From Brachionus rotundiformis (Eukaryota; Rotifera; Eurotatoria; Ploima; Brachionidae): DNA of 64,000 nucleotides. Under the pieces are notes generated by a model that did not search any database, was not told the DNA's origin, and saw only the letters and a list, made by a program, of their open reading frames with translations. Positions 23,401-33,606 of this stretch are shown here, in pieces. The DNA lies in NCBI GenBank assembly GCA_016802295.1, contig JAESIW010000162.1:1095346-1159345 (forward strand), read 5' to 3'. How positions within the stretch are numbered: the stretch's first letter is position 1; the number at the start of each line of letters is the position of its first letter. The position numbers were made by a program, and so were the translations under genes.

Positions 23401-26342
23401 TTCATAATAAAGCAGTAAGTTTATTATTTATTCTATTTTGATTTTAATTTTTGCATTAAATTGTTGATAATTTATTGAATTTTTAATTAAATTTGAAGAT
23501 TAATTTAGAAATAATGCATTGAATTTATAATATTTACATTTAAAAAAGCAAACCAATTTTCTTAAATATTTAAAATAATTTGTTTGATATATAATTGAGC
23601 ATCTCGATTTATTGAAAGATTTAAATTATTTAGATTTTAATTAAATCAAATGTTTAATTTTTAAATATTTAAGGGTAAATCAGCCTTGTGGAATCATCTT
23701 AGCAACTATCGTAAACTAATACAATATTTACATCCAAGTTCTCTTTCCACGTTGGATCCTAAATACATTCCACCAAGTATGTTAGCTTAATATTTAAACT
23801 AATAATGATATAATGATTGTGCAGCGTTGCAATGGTGCTTAATGAGAAAAAGAGCTCCCATTGGATCGCAATTTTTAAAAGCTAAACCTTCGCAGAATAA
23901 AGTCTGTTCTAGTTCGGAGCAGCATGTAAGCAAAAAAAGTATTATGAAAGATGGTAAGTCGTAAATTAGGATAACTAAATATTTATAAATGTTCTAGCTT
24001 GCTATTCATCTTAGCCTTCGTTATTAAATGCTTTAAATATAAACTTAACCTAATATTTTAACTCTGGTGTTTAGATCTTGTGTAATCTAAATTCTTAAAT
24101 TTAACTATTTTTTTATTTAAGGGTCTACAACTTTGCCGCGTAAACGAGTTACTTCTGCTTTAACACCAGACCCAATAGGTCAAAAAATATCTCCTCACGT
24201 ACCTTCATTAAATCGTTCATATATAAAATCAACTAGCAATTTAGCTAATCTACCCGGGAATCATAAAAGAGCAGTTAGTTCAAATGGTGAGCCAACCATT
24301 TCGTTATCTCCTCTTAAGAACGACCTTTTGGCGGATCTGGCGTAAAGAATTTAAAAAAAATTATACAAAATTGATAATAAATTATTATTTAAAAGACGAA
24401 TTGATAAACTGACCGAAGTAAAAACCGAAATCGGTCTGGCGAGAGCTTTTGTGAGATTATCACTTGAAAAAAAACTTCTAGCAGATCATCTGAGACAATT
24501 ATTAAGCGAAGCTGAGTTACTTAGAGCCCTTTACAAGAAACATGCTTTTCTTCGTCAAGAAGAAGAACGAGAACAATTTATCTATCATCTACAGTCTCTG
24601 AACGTAGTTGACTATTTTTGTTTCACCAATCACTTTAAATCTATGCGTAATTATTAAATATAATTTTAATTGTAAAAATGTTCATTTAAAAACATTTTTT
24701 AGCTACCGATTATTTAGTCTTGATTGTCCCAAGTAAAAAATTCAACTCTTCTACAACTTCGGCAAATCCTTATTTGAAGTTATTTGGCTCATTAGGAGAA
24801 TCTGAGGTTAGCTTGATACCGAAAAATAGTTTGGAACTTATAATATCGGTAAATATTCTTATATTGATTTGTGATGAAATTTTTTTTACCATCGGTCTCA
24901 AGAGTTTTGAGACAAATTCAATTTCGAAGGTTCAATTTTGAATATAGAGTAAATTTATTATTTTTTCGGTAAAATTTATTATTTATTATCAAAGAATTAA
25001 TGATAAATTTACCCTATATTCACTAAAAAATTATTTAAGTAAAGATTTTTTTAATTACTCTAGTATTTTATTAAGATTGATTTTATAAGGTAAGGTTTAA
25101 AAAAACCGCTAGAGTGACGAGAGAGTAAAAATAAAAGTTTTAGGATTATTCAACTTAATATAGTAATGAAAAATTTTTAAAAAATTTTTTTTTAATGGAA
25201 ATAAAATAAAAATTATAAGAAATCTTGAATTATGACTTTTTAATTTGAAACGAATAAGAATAATATTATATTTTTTTAAGTGTAAAAACAACTTGGGTCC
25301 ATTGACAAGTTTAGTAATTGGACACGATAATGCAGGCATAACTCCTAAATGGATGATAGAATGCTTGTTTGTTAGAAATGAGATTACTGGCCATATAGAC
25401 AGATTTCCATGTGGGAGATGGCTAGGAAAAGGGGTTGATGATGACAGTTTGGAAAGACTTTTGATTGCAGAGCCTTTAGACTTTAATGAAACTTATGGTA
25501 CTAAGTTATTGATTAATATTTTAAAATTAATCTTTCTCCTTAAGATTTAAATAATCTTAAAGTTCTCAGTCCATTTAATCCAAGATCTAGATCTCCAACT
25601 GTTGTTAGATCCGAGGAAAAAAGTGAGTTTGCCAGGAGAAATATCATTAAATTTTAATGTTTATTCTATAGAACTTCCTTCATCAGCAATACAAGAGATG
25701 GTCGGCGACACAATTAATACATTAGTTAAATATTTTGAAAAGCCAGAGACTGAAGTAATTAACCGTTTTTTTTTAAATCTGATGAAAGCTTAATTCTTAA
25801 TAAGAGAGGACATTTAACAAGTTTAATGTGTGGTGAAAATGGACTAGTTAATTGTTTAGAGCACATTTTCACATTTGGATTCAAATCATACAAGTTATTC
25901 AAAAAACTTTATGTTTGGGACTTTTTAGGTAATAATCATCTTTAAAATAAAATATTATACAAGTTTTGTATTTTAAGAAAAAGCTTCTTATGAAATCGAA
26001 ACACTCTTAGATCATCCAAATATCAAATCACTAGGTGCCAAATCAAGTAGAAATTTTTATTATGAAAAATATGTAGCTGTAATTAAAGCTATTAATTCGA
26101 CTTCGATTAATTACGGTAAGGACGGAAAGTTTCAGATTTTTATATGTCTAGCATGCCGTGATTCATTTTTGACCGAATGGTTCATGATTTTGAGCAGAAC
26201 AAACACAGCAAGTCAGATGTATGATGAGTTTTCATTCCTCAGAAACCACGATCTAAACAAATTTTGTTACAAAATTTTATCAATTACTGATCAGTTTAAT
26301 TTTAAATTGGAAAACTCTTTGACAATGGGTATAGTTTACTAA
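20483..26342 (+). CDS. DENND5: DENND5 (Rab6IP1-type DENN/RUN/PLAT protein), 16 exons
   Basis: Exons: 20483-20576, 20629-20741, 20800-22651, 22698-22920, 22995-23079, 23130-23414, 23674-23776, 23825-23953, 24122-24341, 24396-24646, 24703-24848, 25281-25497, 25563-25622, 25672-25754, 25805-25928 and 25978-26342. All phases agree and give about 1449 residues (human DENND5A 1287). The start reads IDYFVLCGLDVNSGLEPE, then PWNPFDEDAV. The uDENN/DENN/dDENN module fills roughly residues 1-520 (YTSKCICLISQYPF, EAPVPYIMGFHHKD, CFVDID). The first RUN domain starts near LLKESKLKTKRMLVEKM. PLAT follows DYLVLIVPSKK (HDNAG, FPCGRWLGKGVDDDSLERLL), then a second RUN domain (VWDFLEKASYEIETL, INYGKDGKFQIFICL). 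The family acts as Rab GEF/effector at Golgi and endosomes. A and B paralogues cannot be separated here; one ancestral DENND5 is likely. A Ser/Asn-rich insert after exon 3's start is an odd expansion. Confidence 0.95.
24940..25022. repeat. Inverted repeat inside a DENND5 intron
   Basis: Two arms of about 23 nt (24940-24960 and about 24999-25022) are nearly reverse complementary and enclose about 38 nt. They lie in the largest late intron of DENND5 (24849-25280). The hairpin could be a small MITE remnant. Confidence 0.5.
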
Positions 26343-27295
26343 ATCGTTTAAAAAATATGAATATGATGGTCCAATTGTTAAACTGAAATTTAAAAAAAAA
26401 GAGCTAATTATGTAAAATTATTTTTTGTTTCCTTTGACACAGAAGGATTTTCAGTATTTTTGTAAATTTTTTTATTTATTTTAATAATTAAGAGCAAAAA
26501 AGTAAAAATTTATTAACATTAATTTATTGTTGATATTTCAAGCTAAAATATGAGAACTTTTTTTTCAAATGATAATCGTATTTTTAATGACTTTAAATAA
26601 AGTTCTATCTAATTATTTTTATTTAAACAATTTTTTTGAAGAAATATAGAAAAAGTTAAAAAATTTAAGTAAGCTCTTTGATTAAAATGTCCCTTAATAT
26701 TAAAAATATGAATTCTTTTTTCATTAATTTGTTTCGACTAATCAAAAAGAATAATTCAAGAATTAAAATTTTTTAATAATTCAAAAACTAAAAAAACTTA
26801 AACCAAGAGACAAATTTTAAAAAAATTACAAGAAAATACATGCAATATAAATTTAAGAAAGAAAAGTATTTTTGAAGAGTGGTTGAAATCAAGTAGAAAG
26901 TTTTTGGTTTATTGATGCAAAATAATAATAATTATTAAAATTTTTGAAGTATTTGAAAATACATAGAAAATTTATTTATACCACTGATGATTAAATTTCA
27001 AAGAGTTTGATCTTTATTTAATTAATTTAAATTAGAATTTCAATTAAATGTCGAAATTAATTGTGATTAAACAATTCAAAAATTTAAAAATACATTTAAC
27101 TTAAATAAAAAGTATAAAAATAATTTCATAAATTTTTTAATATTTTGAAATATCTAACAAAATTGTATTCTCTTTTAAAAGGAAAAATTGCCCATCCAAA
27201 ATTCTAATTTCATAACCTAAAATTATAAAATATTATGAAATTATTTCTATATAAATAAGATTTGAGATAGTAAATGCCAGTGGTTCATTTAAAAA
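26343..27295. other. Intergenic stretch, no gene seen
   Basis: AT-rich spacer holding the DENND5 3' UTR and the presumed promoter of the bZIP gene. No feature could be identified. Confidence 0.4.
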
Positions 27296-27604
27296 ATGAT
27301 GACTCGAGATCCAAAAAAAAAAGTTGTATGTTTTGGAAATAAAGCTGTTGAAAAAGATACGAGAGAATATTACATTAGAAGGGAAAATAACAATATTGCT
27401 GTGAAAAAATGTCGCAAAAAATTAGAACGTTTACAAAAAATACGTGAAGAAAGAATTAATCGACTTTTGAACGAAAATAAAAATTTATCAAGCACAGTTG
27501 ACGCTCTTTTAAAAGAACTTAATGTGTTAAAGGAAGTAATCATTGACATGAATCCTGATCATAAACTGCCAGAACAAATTTCTCAGATGTTGGCTGAATT
27601 ATAA
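27296..27604 (+). CDS. C/EBP-type bZIP transcription factor (CEBPG-like)
   Basis: Single-exon 102-residue protein that is little more than a bZIP domain. The basic region REYYIRRENNNIAVKKCRKK (about 23-42) has the C/EBP signature R-x-x-x-N-N-x-A-V-x-K-x-R; a cysteine replaces the usual Ser. A leucine-zipper coiled coil runs to about residue 80 (INRLLNENKNLSSTVDALLK, then ELNVLKEVI). The small size and lack of an activation domain resemble C/EBP gamma, which works by heterodimerising with other bZIP factors. It could instead be the last exon of a longer C/EBP, but the in-frame ATG pair at 27296 makes a compact gene plausible. Confidence 0.85.
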   Translation: MMTRDPKKKVVCFGNKAVEKDTREYYIRRENNNIAVKKCRKKLERLQKIREERINRLLNENKNLSSTVDALLKELNVLKEVIIDMNPDHKLPEQISQMLAEL

Positions 27605-28100
27605 TTATATATTTAAAATATATATCTTTTTTTTATATTTATTTTCAAATATATCTTTAATTTTAATTTTATAATGACTATTTTGTTTGAATAGAATTTT
27701 TTTAAAAATAAATTCATGTTTAATCTATTAATTCTTTTAGTAGAATGAAGCTGTCAAATATTATAAAAAATATCCTTTTAAAGAATATTGAATCTTAGAT
27801 TGTATAATAGGAATTGGTCATTTCTTTATTATGATTAAAGTCAATTAAAACTTTATTTCAAATAAAAATTTAGCTAAGTTTCTGAAGACAAAAATAAATG
27901 CACATTATTTAAGCCTAATTAAAAAATTTTGGTAATTATTTTATTTTTGATATTAAAACATAATTTTAATATTCATATATATTTCGCCATTTCAAAAACC
28001 ATTATACTGATATTTATGTTAAAGATTTAATTTAATATAAAAGTATAAAGCTATACCAAGACGTTTACCTGAAAAATTAAAAACCAGCTTAGTTGATGCA
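27605..28100. other. Intergenic stretch, no gene seen
   Basis: AT-rich spacer between the bZIP gene and the next gene, with no open frame of note. Confidence 0.35.
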
Positions 28101-28182
28101 ATGGCCAGTATTTCAATCGGTAAAGTCGTATTCAAATTAAAATAAATTTCTGCTCTTGAGAGCTACTTTATTAGCTCCTTGA

Positions 28183-29307
28183 ATCCAGCTCTTATCTGCT
28201 ATCTCTCAGTTCTCTTTTACATTTGGATCAAAATTTTCTTTATTAAATTTAGATTCTAATAAAAAAAATTCAATATGCTTCAAATGCTTTTCTCCAGTTG
28301 CGTTTTACCAACTGAATTTCGAAGAAGCATTAAAAGTTTGTCTAAACCAAAGTTGTACATGGACTACGTCAGAAATTATAAAACACAATCATAAAAGTTC
28401 TAATCCAGTGACAGAAAAATTTAATTATTTTTACACTGAAGAACAATATATTAAAACTAACCCGTTGTTATATATTTTGGAAAATGAAATTGGGAATGAA
28501 ATAAATAAATTGGAAACATTGACTCGAAAATTTGAACAATCCAAGTTTGAAGTCTTTGAAGACCTAGATATGTTTCCTCAGTCAATCATAAATGAGCAGG
28601 TTATTGAACAAAAATCTAATGACTTGGAATTATTCAACGATCAACTGCGTTCAGACAATTTATTCGACGATTTAAATTTTAGCGATTTTATGGACATAGA
28701 AAATTCAATAATTGATCAATCGCTACAGCTAGCAACAAAGGAAACAAATAATCAACAGATCGATTCTACTTATACACAGTTACAACCGATTAAAGAGGAA
28801 GAATTGTGGAATGAGAAACCAGTTTCATGCGAGGAAGTGGAAGTAGTAGGCTTATTTTCCAAAAATGATAACAATAGCAGTATTCGAATAGAAAAAAATC
28901 AAATAAAAGAAAATCCAAAGTCTTCACAGGAACTAAAAATATCTGATTTAAAATTAATAGATGAAAAAGAAGATTTTGTATCACTGATCGAATCAAAGCA
29001 AAAAGAATCAAAAAATGATGTTATACAAAATAAGCCTGCATTGCTTCCTTGGGAAATGAAAAGCAAAATTAAGCCTAGAAGAAAAACTGAAATTAGTCCT
29101 TTGCAGAAGCCCAAAACATCCGAAAATATTGCAAGAGTAGAATCAAAATCTAATATGAATTCTAGTTTTAAACAACTGGGAACAACTTTGAAAAAGAATA
29201 TTCTTAATAATACATCACTTTTATCAAATCTTAAGACTTCAAATACAGGCAATGGTGGATACAAAGATCTTGTTTTAAGTGTTTTAAAGAAAAAAGCAAC
29301 AAATTAG
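28183..29307 (+). CDS. Unrecognised protein with USPL1-like zinc motif (5' end unresolved)
   Basis: The frame is open from 28183 to the stop at 29305-29307, but no ATG precedes the conserved part, so an upstream exon is needed. A candidate lies at 28101 (ATGGCCAGTATTTCAATCGG). Its possible donor at AAA/GTCGTA keeps frame with acceptors at 28188 or 28207, but this is unproven. The first recognisable segment reads ICFKCFSPVAFYQLNFEEAL then KVCLNQSCTW, a C-x2-C ... C-x4-C arrangement. It resembles, by recollection, the N-terminal cysteine motif of the SUMO peptidase USPL1. The remaining 300 residues are acidic then basic, low in complexity, with no peptidase domain. It includes a short PALLPWEMKSK motif and a lysine-rich C-terminus. 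Function is unknown. Confidence 0.55.
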   Translation: MQLLSAISQFSFTFGSKFSLLNLDSNKKNSICFKCFSPVAFYQLNFEEALKVCLNQSCTWTTSEIIKHNHKSSNPVTEKFNYFYTEEQYIKTNPLLYILENEIGNEINKLETLTRKFEQSKFEVFEDLDMFPQSIINEQVIEQKSNDLELFNDQLRSDNLFDDLNFSDFMDIENSIIDQSLQLATKETNNQQIDSTYTQLQPIKEEELWNEKPVSCEEVEVVGLFSKNDNNSSIRIEKNQIKENPKSSQELKISDLKLIDEKEDFVSLIESKQKESKNDVIQNKPALLPWEMKSKIKPRRKTEISPLQKPKTSENIARVESKSNMNSSFKQLGTTLKKNILNNTSLLSNLKTSNTGNGGYKDLVLSVLKKKATN

Positions 29308-29490
29308 GAATGAAATTAAAAATTAAGTGATGTAAATATTTATAAATATTAATTAATATTACCGGATTTATCGACTTTAATTTATGAATTCATTAAATGT
29401 AAATTTACCTCATAATAAAAAATAAAATCTTTAAAAAACTAATTTATTTAATATAATTCTAATTACATTTTAAAGAAACTTATTTAAAAA
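29308..29490. other. Short spacer before the duplicated YeeE block
   Basis: AT-rich sequence between the preceding gene and the duplicated block. No feature is seen. Confidence 0.35.
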
Positions 29491-30694
29491 TAATAATTTA
29501 ATAAAATATTTAATTTTAGATTTTATTATAAAAAATAAATTTTTAAATCTACAAAATAAAAATTATAAAACAGAAAAATATATTTAAAATTAGAAAAATA
29601 TAGAAACTTAAATTAATAAAATTTGATTAATAAATAAATTTAAAAAAAGAAATCATTTGTACGGACGAAAAATCCCAAAAGAATACCACTTGCAAACATT
29701 GACATCATTGCTACAATTGAACCTATGAATAAATGTGATGTGCCAGATATTCCATGTCCAGTATTGCATCCTCCGGCGAGTCTAGCGCCAAAAACAAGAA
29801 GAAATCCTCCCAAAACTGCATTGTATGGATGAACAGGTTGTGCTTTGTTAAAAACACCACCCAAGAAAGCGGAGGCCATACTTCCACCAAATACAGATAA
29901 GACAAACAAAAGAGTCAAATAGTTGTTAAAACCAAATCTGAATTTTTTGAGATAAGGAAATTTATCAAGTAACTTGAATGGAAAGACAAGACTGACTACA
30001 GTTGTAAAACTACTAGAAGAGCCAAGCGATTTAGAGAGAAGAAGCAATGAAAAAAATTGAAGTGAACCAAGACAACATCCACCAATTATCGGTTGCCATA
30101 CTTCACTGGTAACTGAAAAAAAAGGTCTAGCACTATCTCTGAAGGTATAATCATTTTTCCAGGGAACAAATATTTCCATAAGAGCAACACCAACTCCCAA
30201 AAGAAAGATGAAAACAAGACGAACAATAATCGGATGTACTTTTATTACTTCGAATACTGTTTTTGATGCAATAGCATCTGGTTTTGATGAACCTGTAAGA
30301 TACGAGTTGAGTAGCCCGTGAACAAGTCCTGCCAACAATCCACCCACCAAAGTCAAATACGAATAATTGACGCCTGCGCCAAGTTGTACAAAAACCATTC
30401 CAGGACATGAACCTCCCACTGTCATCCCAAGTCCAAGTATAAGACCACCTGCACAAACAACCAAGATCGACTTGGACTTGAGCATTGTTCTGTAAGACTC
30501 AAACACTTTGTTGTATCTCTCTTTTGCTATAAGGTTTAAAATAAAAATGCTCAGCGAAGAAGTAGCCAATGCTGAGAAAAACATTTTCATCATGATAAAT
30601 TTGTTGAATATCATTTGTTGTCTAATATACTTTGGTTCATATACTTTGCTCTTTTCCAATATGAAACCGAACAGAAATCCTATTATAATCATTA
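29491..30694 (-). repeat. Duplicated block, YeeE copy 1
   Basis: About 1.2 kb nearly identical to 36194-37397 at a constant offset of 6703 bp. It covers about 150 bp of 3' flank and all of the coding core, and ends inside the coding region about 50 codons after the start, beyond which the two copies are unrelated. I saw only a handful of substitutions. Confidence 0.9.
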
Positions 30695-30842
30695 TTGCAA
30701 TTGATAATAAATTTTTTAATATCGAATTTTTTTCTTTAATTTCTACTTCTTTTTGTTGATTTGTACCAAAAGTACTCTTTTCTTCGCTGTATTCTTTTGA
30801 ATTAATCGTTTCTATTGTCACTGTTTCATGTTTCTGTATCAT
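29640..30842 (-). CDS. YeeE/YedE-family membrane transporter, copy 1 (thiosulfate-transporter family)
   Basis: Intronless 400-residue polytopic membrane protein of the YeeE/YedE (DUF395) family. Bacterial members import thiosulfate through conserved cysteines in a two-fold repeat. The repeat shows clearly: GGSCPG with Cys146 in the first half and GGCNTGHGISG with Cys359 in the second, plus GGCCLG (Cys256, Cys257). About eight to ten hydrophobic segments run from about residue 44 to the C-terminus. The N-terminal 45 residues are hydrophilic and unlike those of the other two copies. The short tail ends RTNDFFF. Bacterial type, no introns, and a setting among intron-rich animal genes suggest horizontal acquisition, an inference. 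Substrate in this organism is unknown. Confidence 0.85.
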   Translation of the reverse strand: MIQKHETVTIETINSKEYSEEKSTFGTNQQKEVEIKEKNSILKNLLSIAIMIIIGFLFGFILEKSKVYEPKYIRQQMIFNKFIMMKMFFSALATSSLSIFILNLIAKERYNKVFESYRTMLKSKSILVVCAGGLILGLGMTVGGSCPGMVFVQLGAGVNYSYLTLVGGLLAGLVHGLLNSYLTGSSKPDAIASKTVFEVIKVHPIIVRLVFIFLLGVGVALMEIFVPWKNDYTFRDSARPFFSVTSEVWQPIIGGCCLGSLQFFSLLLLSKSLGSSSSFTTVVSLVFPFKLLDKFPYLKKFRFGFNNYLTLLFVLSVFGGSMASAFLGGVFNKAQPVHPYNAVLGGFLLVFGARLAGGCNTGHGISGTSHLFIGSIVAMMSMFASGILLGFFVRTNDFFF

Positions 30843-31670
30843 TTTTATGGTTTTTCTTCAAATATATTTTAGGATTTAAATAAAATTTTTTTAGTTTAAT
30901 TTTTTTAACCAACGATTTATGAATAAAAAATAATTTATTTTCTTAACTTTAATTTTGAACTCAATCTAATTTTTGCTTTTTCACAATGACAAACAATTTT
31001 TTTACCACAAGTTTAAAAATTTGCAAACCTTTTATTTTAGATATTTATGTAATAGTACCTAATTATAATTATTATCCTCTAAATCTAAATAAAAGATAGA
31101 AACTTTTTTTAGCTTAAAAGTAAAAAAATTTTCTTTGATTTAAACTAATGAATTTGAAAATAATTGTTATCTTTTTGGAATGACAAAATATATATTTATT
31201 CATTCTGGAAATATTTCTATTTACCAGTCTATTAATTTTCAAAATTAATTTATGTAGCTTCTTTTGATTGAAAATAAGGTTGACTAATTTGTTCGGCTAT
31301 TATAAATTTTTCTTTAAATTATTATAATTTTTGAAATTTATTTATTCAGCCTTGGACTTTCAAGAATTAAATCAAATTAAACTAAAATAATTTTTATGTT
31401 CTAAAAATTTAAAAAATCCCTGGAAAGCTTTTGATTTTTTTCCAAATAAACATTTTGACAATAAAAATCATTAATAAAACTAAATTTTAAAATACTCTTT
31501 CTATTTAAACTCATAAATTTCGATTTTAAAACACGTATTTATTTATGATATATAATATGTTGTTTTTAATTATCAGATTTATTAAAATTATCTTGAGAAT
31601 AAAAAATGATCAACTTTTTGACAATATGACAATATGACATTCAAGCATTTGATATTTTCAGCATAAATCT
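30843..31670. other. Spacer between YeeE copy 1 and a LINE fragment
   Basis: AT-rich DNA with no gene; it holds the copy 1 promoter region, which is unrelated to those of copies 2 and 3. Confidence 0.4.
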
Positions 31671-32345
31671 CCTTAATCATGATTTTGAGCAGTGCTGGTT
31701 GTCAATCGAACCGGGAACTGGTCATCCTATTTTATTTGGGTGCATTTATACACCGCAAAATCTTTGTGACATGTTAAATGCTCACCAAAAGAATTTCGAG
31801 ATCAGTTGAAACTGCTGTTCGTTTGCTTCCTAAAGCCTACTCGACTGTTGTTGTAATTGGAGACTTCAATATGCCAGATATTGAAAATGGCATCCCCGTG
31901 CTAAATTAAGTTTCATCATCCAACTCAAAAATTTGTGATGCGATGGCTTTTCAGGTTTTATTCAAATTGAAAATGACTACACATTCTTAAACAGTGAGAA
32001 GTCAAAAAGTATTCTTGACTTAATCCTAGTAAGTCGTGGATCTGAAGTTGTAATTTGTAACTTATTAACTTTTTAAGTCTTTTGTAAGACCGCATCTCGA
32101 TTTCGTAGTTGGCGCTTGGAATTCTTACCGAAATAAGGAGATTGACTTGCTTGAAAGTGTTCAAAGAAAATTTTCCAAATTAATTCTAGATCTCAAATCA
32201 AGCTGAGCTAATAAATGGCTGTCAACCTCTTACTTCAAATGCTCTATGCTGACCATTAGGTCGTACTAGACATGGAAAATTAAATTGGAAAGGGAGCTTA
32301 TAAAAAACTGTGACGTCAGGTATCATTTTTTTACCAACCGAACTG
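31671..32345 (+). mobile_element. Decayed LINE fragment (endonuclease joined to C-terminal tail)
   Basis: Conceptual translation in several frames gives pieces of an APE-type endonuclease: a GHPILFGCIYTP block, VVVIGDFNMPDIE, then NSEKSKSILDLILVSRG. Right after this, near 32075-32340, comes a piece typical of the region downstream of the reverse transcriptase (FVRPHLDFVVGAWNSY, then LLESVQRKFSKLI). The reverse transcriptase itself is missing, so about 2 kb was deleted internally. Stops and frameshifts show it is dead. Jockey-superfamily (CR1/L2-like) origin is likely. Confidence 0.75.
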
Positions 32346-32353
32346 CCGAATAT

Positions 32354-32552
32354 TGTGAAGTAATGCAACTAGCTTGTTTTATTATTTGACTAACTAGTTT
32401 GTTTGATTTTATTTAAACAAACATTCTAATTTAAAATTAGGTGCGGGGTTTTAAATTTAAACTTGAATTTTATTTATTATTGACTGTTCTTTTGGATTTG
32501 CAAAATAATACATTTAAAAACAACATTTGTTTTATTTGTTGAATATTGTATA
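32354..32552 (+). repeat. Probable 5' LTR
   Basis: It starts TGTGAAGTAATG and ends just before the primer-binding-site-like TGGCGCAG at 32553. The first 135 bp match the repeat at 33410-33548 with small indels near the start. Confidence 0.65.
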
Positions 32553-33409
32553 TGGCGCAGTGAGCAAACAAAAAAAAATGGCAGAAGGAGGTTTTGGTTG
32601 CTTTGATCCCGATAATGAGGTGTCAACTGTTGGTGTGGGGTAGAAAAGATACAAAGCGAGGTTTGAAAATTAGATGGTGGCAAAGGCATCGAAGAAGTTT
32701 GCGGAAATTAGTCCGAAGGTAAAATTGGCTTCACTTTTGCACTATATTGAAGATAGAGTATATGAGATGTACCAGTACGTGGCTAAACCGAACCATAGTT
32801 ATGATGACGTGATTAGAGAATTAGACGGATTTTTTGTTGAGAAAATCAATATCGAGTATGAGTAATTTGTATTTTCTCAAACAAAACAAGCCAGGAACGA
32901 GCCTTTTAGTAGTTTTTTCGGTATCGTTTGGGAAGTTGGACTTACCAAATACCGAAGTGGAGATGGCTGAAGAGAAACTTAAGGTGAAGATATTGATAGA
33001 TACAGGGTGAAGTCTAAACATTATTGATGAGCCAACGTACGAGAAATTTCGTGTGAAACCAAAATTAGAGAATGTGAGTGGCCAAGTATTTGGATTTCAG
33101 AGCAAAAACTCTCTAACGTTTAGGGGTGAGTTTAAGACTCAGATAAGTTATGGAACAAAGGGAATTGATGCAAGGGTAGCAGTCATCAGAGGAGTTGAGA
33201 GATGTTTGCTTAGGTATAGTTCAGAGTTGGGATTAGTGAAAATTATACATAATGTGGAAGAGGAAATTATCCATGGCAGCGATAAAGAGTATTGGGAGAA
33301 GTGGTACCCGGAGGTTTTCTGTGACAAGTTGGGTAGCTTAAAAGATTTTTATTTTGATTTATATTTATATTTTGTAAAAGTAGAACTTAAAAAAAAATAG
33401 AAAGGAAGA

Positions 33410-33548
33410 TGTAGTAATGCAAGTCTAGCTAACTAGCTTGTTTTATTATTTGACTAGTTTGTTTGATTTTATTTAAACAAACATTCTAATTTAAAATTAG
33501 GTGCGGGGTTTTAAATTTAAACTTGAATTTTATTTATTATTGACTGTT
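33410..33548 (+). repeat. Probable truncated 3' LTR
   Basis: It starts TGTAGTAATG immediately after a purine-rich tract and matches the 5' repeat until GACTGTT at 33548. The last 60 bp or so of the 5' repeat are missing; a LINE end begins 10 bp further on. Confidence 0.65.
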
Positions 33549-33557
33549 GTTAATGAT

Positions 33558-33592
<35 letters not shown>
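33558..33592. repeat. (GTA)n microsatellite, 3' tail of a LINE
   Basis: About eleven GTA units. Read on the minus strand they are the (TAC)n tail of the LINE that occupies 33593 onward; CR1/L2-type elements often end in short tandem repeats instead of poly(A). Confidence 0.85.
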
Positions 33593-33606
33593 TCTTGCTA
33601 CGACAC

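Larger units (their letters stand above)
32354..33548 (+). mobile_element. Internally deleted LTR retrotransposon (Ty3/Gypsy-like)
   Basis: A direct repeat of about 135 bp occurs at 32354-32489 and 33410-33548. The first copy probably extends to about 32552 as a full 5' LTR. It is followed by TGGCGCAGTGAGC (32553-32565), a typical primer-binding-site sequence. The second copy is preceded by a purine tract (about 33389-33409), as expected of a PPT. Between them are remnants of gag (frame at 32674-32865) and a retropepsin-like piece with LIDTG and SLNIIDE, interrupted by a stop (33007-33009). No reverse transcriptase, RNase H or integrase remains. The 3' repeat stops at 33548, short of the 5' one. 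Confidence 0.75.

Noticed and set aside
20483..26342. MADD (Rab3 GEF) as the identity of the DENN gene
   Set aside because: The two RUN domains with an intervening PLAT domain and the C-terminal sequence fit DENND5; MADD has a different C-terminus.
30151..30456. Frames of 101 codons in the YeeE copies, and plus-strand frames near 30508, 37211 and 40635
   Set aside because: They are other-frame readings of the YeeE coding core and recur in each copy because the DNA is duplicated.
33053..33400. Independent host gene for the 115-codon frame
   Set aside because: It is preceded by a retropepsin-like LIDTG segment and lies between two direct repeats, so it is part of the LTR element.
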